From the NCBI GenBank assembly GCA_964035575.1, contig OZ037897.1, positions 558,001 to 622,000 on the forward strand: 64,000 nucleotides of DNA, written 5' to 3'. The DNA comes from Rhynchopus sp. YZ270_cl-10. Its lineage: Eukaryota > Euglenozoa > Diplonemea > Diplonemida > Diplonemidae. The first letter of the stretch is position 1. Every line of letters starts with the position of its first letter. The notes under the pieces were generated by a model. It did not search any database, was not told where the DNA came from, and worked only from the letters and a program-made list of their open reading frames with translations. The position numbers and the translations under genes were made by a program. Below, in pieces: positions 10,747-20,768 of this stretch.

Positions 10747-12660
10747 CCGAGAGCATGCAACTGTGTTAATACAGTCACCACTCTCCTCTCGATCTGTGTA
10801 AGTGTGAAAGATGCGCTCTGAAAATGGGGGATTTTTTTAAAAAAATTTTTTTTGGGGAGAAAATTGAACGGTGGGGGGTGTGGTAAGAAAAGACAATACA
10901 CGAAAGTATCGATCGCACGAGCGACGTGGGGGTTTGGGAGCAAAAAAAAAGGAGGGTGGGAAAATAAGTTAACTCGTCACACAATAGGAAAAAAAAAAGG
11001 TACTACTTTTTTTAATGTGTGAACGCGTGAGGGGTATGGGGAAATGAAATGTGTATATGGGGTGTTTTTTTCTGGTTTGAAATAATTTGGATTGTGTTTT
11101 GGGAAATGCTACCTTCGTGCAAAAAGCCCTCAACAATCCAAAATACACTTTTTTTTTTTTTTTTGCAAAAAAAAAAATAAAGAAAGTAAATTACGTTGAG
11201 ATCTGAATAGGTTAATCTGAGACAGAACCAGGACAACAAAGTGGAAAGTTTTGTTCTTCTCAGTCTCTTGGGGAGGGTGGGGCAGAGAAAGAGAAAAAAA
11301 AATTGAGAGATGTGGAAAGCGTCATAATATTCATCTCAGGAGAAAAGGAGAGAAAAAAATCCCCCCAAACCAAGCCAATAACTATCAAAACAAAAACAAA
11401 AACAGAAAAATGACGCGATAAATGTGTCTCTCTGTACACACATCTTTCAAAAAAAAAAAAAAAAATCAATGTGCGGTGTGGGGAATGTGTGACGGGGGTA
11501 GGGGGTACATTGGGTGTTTGTTTGTATTTTTTTTTTGGTTTTTTTGAAAACTTAGTATTTGGTAGTGCAGTCAACCCCTTCATCGTATCACCTAAGTGAA
11601 TTCTCCACCTTTTGGGGTATACCTCATGGAAGCCACACAAAACTATTCTTCCTCTCTTTTTTAATATTTGAGCTGTGATAAAAAAATGCTATCTCTGTCA
11701 AAAATAGAAGAAAAAACAAAATTCACATACTTACTTAAACAAACAGTAAGCATGAAAGGGTGAAACATGTGTTACCCCTCTCTTTTTTTCCTTCGTTCCA
11801 ATCTTCCGAGGAAGACGAGAAAAAGGTAAAATATCGCAATAAATCAATTCTTTGTGTAATGTAGAAAAATGTAAATGTATAAAATGTAATAAATGAGTGG
11901 GATAAAAATAAAAGTTTGTAAGATAGAGTGGTATCTACCCCTGTCTTTCATGTAAAAACAAACAAAAAAAATAAGGTAAAAGAATCAAAGTGACTAAACC
12001 CGTTAGTTAGTTACCTTGAAAACGAAAAAAGAAGAAGTTGACAGTGTAAAACGGAAACGCCTCTTCATTCTCGCGACCGACACTGTTCTTTAAATAACGA
12101 ATAAAGCACGAAATAAGCGAAGCCTTTCGAAAAATGCGACATAAAAAAATATACAAAAAAAAAAAAAAAAAACAGCTAATAAGTCCGATGATTCTTCAAA
12201 ATGGTATATTTTGTAACAAATTGTAACAAAAAAAAGGAAAACGAAACAAAAAAAAAATCTGAATTGGCCATCCAAATGACCATCTTGTATTCAAGAAATT
12301 GTTTTGTTTTTTTTTTTTTTGTGAAAAGCTATACACACAGTTGCGTTGTTGTTATTGTCGACAAAAAAAAAATAATAATTCACCTACCGAGGTAGGGGTC
12401 TGTGCTGATTGTCGCACTGCATGGGGGGGTTTTTTTTTGTTATGTCGACAATCTCCTAAGGACCCGCTTGGGGGAACCTAGGGTATCTGTACTCAATTTT
12501 TCCGTACAATAACCTGTTATTTTTCCTCTTTTATCTCAAGGGGGGTTTCGTACCCCTATTTTAGCTGCTGACAATTTTTTTTTCAAAGAGTAAGAGAAAA
12601 GAGAACAGAAGCATTTGAAAAAGATGAGCACTCAGCACCATCTTTACTTTTTTTTTTTCT

Positions 12661-12745
12661 TTCGATAAATTGTTGGAGTAGTGTAGTTGCCTCGGTTTTG
12701 TGTTGCCACATTTTGTGCAAATCTCCACTTTCAATCTTCACTTTT
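12661..12745 (+). repeat. Family I repeat (tRNA-like fold possible)
   Basis: GATAAATTGTTGGAGTAGTG, TAGTTGCCTCGG and TGTGTTGCCACA, ending CTCCAC. The outer TGGAG can pair with CTCCA. A second copy is at 43058 and an inverted one at 29345. Confidence 0.65.
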
Positions 12746-13197
12746 CTTGGCATAGGGGGTGGGGAATGAGGAAAGGGGGGGGATGCATGGGTGAGGGCGG
12801 GGGGGAGGGAAAGCATAAAAAAAAGAAAAGCATAAATTAACAGCACCCTTCGTTGCATTTGCTGTTACGCAAATGCTTAAAGGAGCATAGGTGGTGGGGA
12901 GATTGTTAAACCTTTTTTGAACAACAAATTGTACAAAAAAAAAAGGGGTGTGAAGGGTAAATAAAAAACAACAAACGGCGGGGGAAGAGAATGAGAATGG
13001 GGAAAGGGGGGTATTTCTTCTTCTTTTACTTTATTTCAAAAAAACCATTCTGTTTCCAGTTGCAGAATGGCGACACACTATGCCACATAACACCCCCCCT
13101 CGATTTATTTTATTTTTGTGAGATGCACAAAAATAGGGAAAACTTTGGTATGACAGTTTTTTAATTTTTCTTTTTTGTTTTGTTCCTTTTTTTCAAT

Positions 13198-14677
13198 TTA
13201 TGCCCGCGCAAACTGATGAAGGTTGGCGAGTTGTGGCTGCATGTTGTTTGGGTCTTGGATGTAACCTCCTGCATTTCCGGTAGGCTGCTGGAGCTTTGAG
13301 GCGAAGTTGAAGCCTGAGAAGGTGTCCTGGTGGACTGCGTGACCACCTCCGTTGAGGAGTGCGTTTGCCTGGAAGGGGACGGTGTTCTGCCTGCTGAAGT
13401 TGGGGTCCAGACAGAGCTGGCTGAGCTGCGGGGTGTTGTGGTACGACCCGGGCTGACTGCCGCTCGGCTCGTAGCTGTCGCGCATGCTCGGCTGCAGCTG
13501 GAAGTTGAACGACGACGGGCTGTGCGTGTTGCTCGCAAACATGTTCAAATTCCCCTGCACTCCCGATGCCGGCGCCGCCATCATGGGCGGGCTCGTAGTC
13601 AACGGAATGTTTGTCAGCTGCGGGGACTGCCTCTGGGTGTTGTTCGTGAAGTGGTGGAACCCGGTCTCGGGGGAGAGGTATCTGCTGCATTGGCTCTGTG
13701 GGCTGTAGTCGCTCAGCTGTGAGGAGTCGACCACAAGAGGTGCGCTGTGTGTCGAAGGCGAGACGTTCCCTCCCCAAGGGGCGTGGCGGGTTTCAGGCGA
13801 CCCTGCTGCGCTGCTTGGTGCACGCGAGCTCTGCTGCTCCTTGGCCTGGTGCTGCTGCTTCTTGGTTGCGATCTCGTCCATCTTGTTGACCCACTCCTGA
13901 CGCTCCTCAGCAGTGAGCTGCTCAGGGAGCTTCACAGTCGCGTCGTTCATGACAACGAAACGGTCGGGCTGCTTCTTCAGGAGCTGGCGCAGCGAGTGGT
14001 TGGAGGGCAGGACACAGCCGTACTTCTCGGCCTTGACAGGCTCCTTGAAGATGGCAAGCAGCGCCTTCATCGGGATGGGCTCCTTGCGCAGGATCTGCTC
14101 GACCTCGTTGAGCACCTCCTCCCACTTCTGCTTCTTCCACGCAGCGATCTTGCCGTCGCGCTGCGTCAGCTCTGTCATGGAGAGGTCGCTGAAGGAGAGA
14201 CGTCCCTCATGCGGCGTGCAGTGCACGAGCCCGCTCTGGTCGATGACGTTCTGCGCGTAGTGGAAGAGCTTGAACTGCGGGTGGTCCGAGATGAAGCGGT
14301 GGAACGACTTTGCGTAGCGCTTGTTGACAACCTCCTCGTACTCCTCGCCAGCCTGCTCCTGCACGATGCGCTGCACGACCACCACAGGGATGGACCCGCC
14401 GAACTTGTTCACCTTCTCATCCACAAGGTAGGTGTCAATGGCAAGGATCAGCTTGCGCTCCTGCGTGGTCAGGGGCGTCTTGGCACGCACCGGGGAGCCT
14501 GCCTGCGAGGTGTCGCTCTTCGCGCCCTGTGGGTGTGCGAGGGCGGTCAGTGCCTGGATGACAGGGGAGACCTCCTGTGGCTTCTTCGCGAGCAGGGCAG
14601 GCATCACCTCGGGTGTCTGCGGTGCTGTCACAATCTGATGCTGCGAGTGCATGCGTGCCATCTGTGGGTGCTGGAAC

Positions 14678-14712
<35 letters not shown>

Positions 14713-16095
14713 CTGCTGTGTCTGCTGCTGCTGGTACTGCTGGCACTCCATCTGCTGGCGCAGAAGCATCTGCTGCTGCTGGGCGTAGTGCTTCGAGGAC
14801 ATGCTGCTGATCTTCGACGCGTTGTTCAGCAAGTCGTGCACATGCTGCTGCTGCTGCGGCTGTGCGGGGATCTGTGAATGAAAGGTAGCAGAGAAAGAGA
14901 GCCATTCTCACGACACCACCGGTGACTAACATCCGTTGGGACTTAATAATGCTGGTCGTTATTGAGGTACGCAGTATTTTTACAAAAAATGAAAGTTGGA
15001 TCTCATGCTGAGTCACTGGCGTAGTGGGCCGTGATCCCCGCAAATACGAGACGCGAGAGCTTATGCCGTGGCAGGTGGGGGGGGGAAAGGATCTCATACC
15101 GTGTTCTGTGTGTGCAGAAGCTGGTCGAACAGCTGCGTCTGGTGCTGCTGGCCTCCGTGGTTCGGGTCGTCAAGCATGCCGGTGTGGAAGGCACCGCTGT
15201 GTGATGGGGGAAAATAGGAAAACGAAAAATAATAAAAACGTATCGGCGTCGCCGATTCGGAATGAAATACCACGCGGTGGCCCGACAGCGACACCTGTTT
15301 TGCCCAGACACACATCAAAACAATTTTTTTGTCCAGAAAACGCCCAAAAAAAGGCTGCCACAAATGCCAGGGTTAAAAAAGAACAAAATAAATCCCATAC
15401 ACAGGCTGGTAGCACTGCCCCATTCCTCCCCTCTGCTGTGCCTGCTGGTCGATGAAGTTGTTGATGTTCGTCAACGCGTTGAGCGAGTCCTCCATCTCCT
15501 GCTCTGAGGTGAAGCCGTTCATGGGTGTGGGGAGCTCCTCGGCCCAGACCAGGCCATGGATGTTTGCAACAGGCGAGAAGACGGGCTGCTGCGCTGTTGC
15601 CGCGGCAAGCGCTGCTGCTGTGATCTGACGCGTCTTGGACGCAAAGCGCGACGTCGCTGTCGCCGTTGCGTGCGGGGTAAGGAGGAAGGCAGGGTTTGCT
15701 GTCGGCGTGGGCAGACTCCGTGTGGTGCCCTCCTCCAGCGCCTGCTGGTACGCAACGCTCGCACACGGCGAGAACGCTGCGGTCACTGGCGCTGCACCCA
15801 AAGCGGACGGGACCTGAATGGTCGGGGCATTGTTGTTCCTCCTCCTCCCCACAAGCGACTTCCTCCGTGCGCCCTTCCCGTTCTTCGAGTCGCTGCTCCC
15901 CGCAGAGTTCTTCCTCTCCATCCCCTTCAAGCTGCCAGAGCTTCCACGACGCATGCTCCCCGAGCCACGCGACCCGGTGCTGGTAATGCTGGCACGCCTG
16001 GTGCGTCCCTCCACAGCGGGGGCAATCGCAACTGCAGCAGCAGGGATGACAGGTGCAACCACCTCAACAGTAGACGGCATCTCAGTGGCGGTCAT
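13198..16095 (-). CDS. Gln-rich protein with two tandem winged-helix-like domains (three exons)
   Basis: Exons are 16095-15401, 15196-15100 and 14871-13198, giving about 821 residues. Introns of 204 and 228 nt begin GTATGGG and GTATGAG and end CACAG, and all junctions keep one frame. The N-terminal part is Ser/Gly/Arg- and Ala-rich. A CAG/CTG-coded Gln tract follows (residues about 300-340). Two compact helical domains lie around residues 400-490 and 505-595. The second has the pattern EQILRKEPIPMKALLAIF then LPSNHSLRQLLKKQPDRFVV, like a winged helix of the LOTUS/HTH type. The C-terminus is Asn/Gln/Ser-rich and probably disordered. I infer an RNA- or DNA-binding regulatory protein; the exact family is not recognised. 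The third exon is markedly richer in G+C than its surroundings, which produces long but meaningless plus-strand frames. Confidence 0.85.
14872..15099 (-). other. Intron 2 of the winged-helix protein gene
   Basis: Starts ACG|GTATGAG and ends TTCATTCACAG, phase 0. It contains no repeat copy I recognise. Confidence 0.85.
15197..15400 (-). other. Intron 1 of the winged-helix protein gene
   Basis: Starts CCTGT|GTATGGG and ends CATCACACAG; it splits a Val codon (GT|C). Confidence 0.85.
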
Positions 16096-17818
16096 TATTT
16101 AAAAAAAGAGGAGTTTGAAAAAAAAAAGGGGGAAAGAAAGAGAGAGAGAGAGAAAAGGCAAATGCGGGGGTGTGTGGGGTGTGGGGGGGTACGCCGGGGA
16201 GAGTGAGGGTGGGGGTGGGAAAGTTTGTTCAGTCGTGTATTCTAGTGGGAGGGTGGTGTGGGTTATTGAAGGTAGAGGTTGTAAGTGTAAACCCCTCTTG
16301 CGGGCGCAGGCAGTTTCTTATTATTTGGTGCTCCGGAGGGGTCGATATTGAGAGGTCGCTGACAGATCATTCACATGAGGTGTGGTTGGATGCCTAGTGA
16401 GGGTAATTCTTGCGCAGAATATGGCCCGTTGATGTGGTGTGGTGTGGGTTATGTGAAAGATGTAAGTGTAAACTCCTCTTGGGGGGTCCGTAAGTTTGTG
16501 TATTAGTGTGTAAAATTTCCGGCCCTTTTGGGTGAAAAAAAAAAAGGGTGAGGGGAGTTGGGTCCAGTCATAGGGGGGGTATAGCATATTTTTTGGAAAA
16601 TTCTTCAAAAAAGCAAGGATTTTTGCTGAGCACAATGAAATTTTCAGAAAAATCCCAATTTTCGGCCAAATTTGGAGCAAATTAGGGCCCACACACCCCG
16701 ATTTTGGGTACCGACTTCATTGCTCAGGAGTGCCTACGATTACGTAAACCAAAGGTCCTCTGGATGCATGCATTGATAAACACAACACTGGAAATTGCAA
16801 GGAACAGGTCTGCATGCGTGTTCTCTAGCCACTACAGTCACAGGGTATGCACAAAATGACCGTATTGTGGTTGAATTTTGACTTGCAAATGTTTTTCACG
16901 AACATGTATTTCTGAGGTTTTTTGGATTCTTTGGGCCATTTTATGACTTCGGGTGCCTACCACGCCCGTTTTTGAGCAATAAAAATTTTTTTGTCTGGTC
17001 AAAAATCGCCTTGTACTTGTGAAAGGAATTGCTAAGGAAATGTGAAATATGTGTGTTTTTGTACACAAAACTTTTTGGTCCCAGAAGGGTACCTAGGGTG
17101 TAGTGAGCAGGCCTCAAAAACACTTGTGAAAAAAAAAAAATTGGGATTTTTTTTTTTGAGATTTTTTCAAAAATCTTGTTTTTGGTAAAAATCACGAAAT
17201 TTTGGGTTCGCGGAACCGCGTTTTAGACCACCCTAGATGCTCAAAAGTGCCAAATTTTGCTTTTAATGGCCTCAAATCGTCGAAATTAGCCCAATATAGG
17301 GGCAAAAAAAAAAATTCGAGGGTCTAGCCTCGTCTAGGTATGGAGAGCGAGCACCTTAGAAGGAAGATCGTACGTAAATTTTTGTGTGTACAATTGTACA
17401 CCCGGTCTGCCGGTCTTTTTCGAGGGTGGGTAGGACCGGCCCTTATAGCCGGTAATCCTTAAGAGCCGGTCTTTTTACGGACCCTAAAGACCGGCTAAAG
17501 ACCGGCTATACACACTAATTACGTGTCTGGTCGTTGCCGGTCTATTTACGGATCCCCCCTTGTGGGGGCAGTTTTTATTATTATTGCTCAATTCTCAAAA
17601 GAATCACCTCGTTTCCTTCACTGAAACAAACAAATTCATTTCTAAAAAAATCAAGACAACAGAAAGCAACAAAGGAAAAAAAAAAAAAAAAAAAACGAGA
17701 TTTTTGTTTTGAAAGTGCTGAAAACACTTCAAAACTACAGTCGGGTTTTCGACTGTTCCGCGACACACCTTTTTTTTTGAGATATTTTAGAGCTAGTGTC
17801 ATTGCTTCGAGATATATT
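16096..17818. other. Gene-free spacer
   Basis: There is no convincing gene. A G+A-rich stretch lies upstream of the winged-helix gene (16110-16250). Around 17400-17560 the pieces CCGGTC and GACCGG recur in both orientations and could fold. The remainder is A/T-rich. Confidence 0.65.
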
Positions 17819-19159
17819 TCAGTACTGAAGTAACGAAAGCAACCCGCCTGCCACGGGCTTATTCTTCTTCTCCTTCTTACGTTTCTTCCTTGGAGCTGGG
17901 TCTCCTTCTCCTCCTTCTTCTTCTTCTCCTCCCCCTTTTTCTCCTTCTTCTATTCTAGGTTCTGTGTGCACTATAGCTTCTTTAGGGGAAATCTGCAATT
18001 CTTCTGCACCTTTATCTTCGTATGAATATGATAGATCGATGACATCTTCTGTCGTTGCACCATGCTTCTGTGCGAAGGAGTGCAACGAACGGTCCTTTCG
18101 GAACACAGCGCCAACAAGCGAAAGCCTGAACATCCTCACCTCCGCCTCACCCAGAATCGTCGAGAGAAGACGACTAAGCTGTTCCGGGGTGCTCGAACCA
18201 AGCACTCTATATAACAAAGGGGGTGCTGGTGGGGGTTCCTCTAGGTTATCACTGTCACCACCACTACAGACAAACTTCACCTGATATTCAGCCGACTTAG
18301 CCGCAACCTTTCTCGCGTTTTTCTCCATCCGTGCAGTCTCTTTTTCTTCTACAGCCTTTTCCTCCCGTTTTCTCTTCAAGGTTTGTACACGAGATGCGAT
18401 GCTGTTTTTAGATGAAGTTTTGAAGTTGACATTCGCAGCCCGTTCCGCCTCTGCCGATGACGCGGGTTGCAGCTTCATTCCAAAGGTTTGTTGTTGCGCT
18501 GCCTCTTCTTTGCTGTTCTTGAGATAACACCCTTTTTGTTCTCTATGCCGACGGAGAAGATAGGCGGCGGTTGATTTCCCTTCACGCTCCGCAAATTCGT
18601 TTTTTAGCTCCAAAATGCGGACCAAAACCTCCCCGGAGGTTCCATTCGTTGCATCGCGCGTCTGTTTCTCCACTGCAGCAAGGTTCGCGTCGGTTGCTGT
18701 AGGGGTGGGGGCTTCTTCTCCACATAGCTTCGCTTTGCTATGGGGAGTGATCTTCTCTCTCCCCCCTTCAATGACGTTAAACGTTGTGTTTTTTGGATCG
18801 GATTGAATCACAAAATGCGACCCACAATGATGTCTCATCCGAAAACTATAAATCGGGGTGCTAAAATACCTTCCTACCCTCGTTTTTTCAGCATCATTGA
18901 ACCGCACCCCCATCGCGACGATAGCGTTACACCCAGCGCACCATATATCCATAGGCATTTCAAAGCGGACCAACAATACCCCCTTTCCTTCCTGCATCTT
19001 CTTCAACCGCGCGTACCCCCCTTGCGCTACCATGTGTGACTGGCCCTTCCATTTATCAATATCCCCTTTCTTATAATACCCAGAATCGAAAAACTCTGGG
19101 GGGCGATACATTCCCCCGGTGCTAGTGAATCCGCCGCTGTTCTGAATGTCCTTCGGCAT
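17819..19159 (-). CDS. YJU2B: CWC16/CCDC130 (Yju2-family) pre-mRNA splicing factor
   Basis: 446 residues from the ATG at 19159; an upstream in-frame TTG at 19171 is less likely. The N-terminal half matches the CCDC130 branch of the Yju2/CWC16 family: YRPPEFF, then GVLLVRFEMPMDIWCAGC, MGVRFN, VGRYFSTPIYSFRMR and SDPKNTTF. These proteins join the spliceosome around the first catalytic step and act in the nucleus. The first zinc pair, CAGC, is kept. The second, normally CxxC after the FRM motif, reads HHCGSH, so zinc binding would need His ligands. The C-terminal half is charged, with a Lys/Glu-rich coiled segment and a Lys-rich end. A splicing factor fits a genome with cis introns and probable trans-splicing. 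The family is confidently assigned; the exact branch somewhat less so. Confidence 0.87.
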   Translation of the reverse strand: MPKDIQNSGGFTSTGGMYRPPEFFDSGYYKKGDIDKWKGQSHMVAQGGYARLKKMQEGKGVLLVRFEMPMDIWCAGCNAIVAMGVRFNDAEKTRVGRYFSTPIYSFRMRHHCGSHFVIQSDPKNTTFNVIEGGREKITPHSKAKLCGEEAPTPTATDANLAAVEKQTRDATNGTSGEVLVRILELKNEFAEREGKSTAAYLLRRHREQKGCYLKNSKEEAAQQQTFGMKLQPASSAEAERAANVNFKTSSKNSIASRVQTLKRKREEKAVEEKETARMEKNARKVAAKSAEYQVKFVCSGGDSDNLEEPPPAPPLLYRVLGSSTPEQLSRLLSTILGEAEVRMFRLSLVGAVFRKDRSLHSFAQKHGATTEDVIDLSYSYEDKGAEELQISPKEAIVHTEPRIEEGEKGGGEEEEGGEGDPAPRKKRKKEKKNKPVAGGLLSLLQY

Positions 19160-19243
19160 TGTGTAGAGCAAGGTGGGGAGTGTGGTGTTTTCTGTTTGAA
19201 AGGGTTTTGAGGGATCGGTTTGAGGGGAAAAGAAAGAAATTTG

Positions 19244-19540
19244 AAAAACTAAACTAACATTTTGCCACTTGATTTGTCCTCACTAATCTACTACTGAGTC
19301 TTTTTTCGTTGACCGCAGCCATTTTAGGAAGCCATTTAGGCTCTTACCCTGGGTGGCGCACATGATAATTGATTGGGGGAGGGGAATGATTCAAAAGGAA
19401 AAGGCGTGAGGACAAATTTACCGTTGGCTAATCAAGTTCAGTTTCTAATAACACTGCGTGTAAGCAAAAACTAAACTAACATTTTGCCACTTGATTTGTC
19501 CTCACTAATCTACTACTGAGTCTTTTTTCGTTGACCGCAG
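19244..19540. repeat. Direct repeats a-b-a at the 3' end of the retroelement
   Basis: Units a (19244-19318), b (19319-19465) and a again (19466-19540). The two a copies are identical over 75 bp. Confidence 0.9.
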
Positions 19541-19900
19541 CATAGCCCAAAGGGACCGCGTAGCGGAAAGGTAGCAGAGTATGGAGTTTAAGGGGGAGAA
19601 AAGGGAGGGAAGGTGGGAAAAGAGAGAAACCTGTAAACACGGCATCCGCCGTCAACCTCGCAGCTTCTGCGGGGGAGGGCGGAACGCACAGCCACGAGAA
19701 CCCTCTAGATGGGTACAAAAACCCCACTGGCCCTGTCCATCCAAACCGATTGAGAGGAGAACCAGTACTGATCAAAACTGCACAAACCGAACAACTGATC
19801 AAAACAAAACTGTTCTACCGCCGCCTCGGGAGCAGTGTAGAGACAGGTACGCCGAAGCGAATGGGGCACTGAGAAGTCAGCACTCACCAAAAAATAAAAA

Positions 19901-20763
19901 GGTTTATATCCATTCGCTATCGCGAGGACAGGACACTGGATAAGGGGCGCTGCAAGCGCATATGAAGTGCCAAGCACACATCATACAAAAATAAAAAGGG
20001 TTGTATCCATTCGGCATCACGTGGACACTGGATAAGGGCGCTGTAAGCGCATATGAAGTACCAAGCATAGTCAGCACACATCATAACAAAAATAAAAAAG
20101 TTTGCATCCATTCGGTATCACGTGGACACTGGATAAAGGGCGCTGTGAGCGCATATGAAGTACCAAACATAGTCAGCACACATCATACAAAAAAATAAAA
20201 TAAAATAAAAGGTTTATATCCATTCGCTATCACGAGGACAGGACACTGGATAAGGGGACGCCGTGAGCGCATATGAAGTGCCAAGCATAGTCAGCACACA
20301 TCATAAAGATAAACATTTCTTGCACGCGCCATCACCAAGACAGCGGGCACTACGGTACCGTATAGTATCCTCGACCGCGAGGTACACCATGTCCATCTAC
20401 GAGCAGCGCACACTTGAAAAACAACCCAGCTTGGTACAAAAGACACGGTCCTTGACCATGTCACAGTGGCCCTTGACCACTGGAATAACCCACACTTTGC
20501 AGGAGAGAACCATGCAGACATTGCGAATAAGCGCATATGCACATACAATAAGACAGGCAACCAAATCACTGAATACACGACAATAACGGACACGCGATCG
20601 GCCTCTGCACAGACATGATAAAAAATAAAAATAAAATACAAAGAAGACAAAAAATGAAAATTACAAATAAAGTTTACCCATTCGCCGTCACGAGGAGTGG
20701 ATAAGGGGCGCCGTAAGCGCATATGAAGTGCCAAGCATAGTCAGCACACATCATAATAAAAAT
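19901..20763. repeat. Five copies of a roughly 100-bp tandem/interspersed unit inside the retroelement
   Basis: Each copy contains TATCCATTCG, ACACTGGATAAGG, AGCGCATATGAAGTGCCAAG and CAGCACACATCAT. Four copies are adjacent (starting near 19901, 19998, 20099 and 20211) and a fifth starts near 20671. They lie 3' of the RT frame. An unrelated piece separates the fourth copy from the fifth. Confidence 0.85.
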
Positions 20764-20768
20764 TTCAG

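Larger units (their letters stand above)
4585..13197. other. 8.6-kb gene-free region dense in short repeats and MITEs
   Basis: I find no convincing gene. Frames of up to 300 codons are made by homopolymer runs and by the hAT-like element at 5621-5918. The region holds three hAT-like elements of one family, a fourth hAT-like element, and copies of families A, B, C, D, E, I and J separated by A and T runs. The segments 11600-12080 and 12750-13197 are A/T-rich, with nothing I can name. Confidence 0.7.

Noticed and set aside
13747-14877. A 376-codon plus-strand frame rich in Leu runs
   Set aside because: It is the shadow of the Gln-rich minus-strand exon (CTG/CAG repeats). The minus-strand frame is supported by two introns and domain-like sequence.
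19581-19943. A 120-codon plus-strand frame inside the retroelement
   Set aside because: It has no recognisable domain, runs into the 100-bp tandem units and is on the wrong strand for the element. It is not a recombinase.
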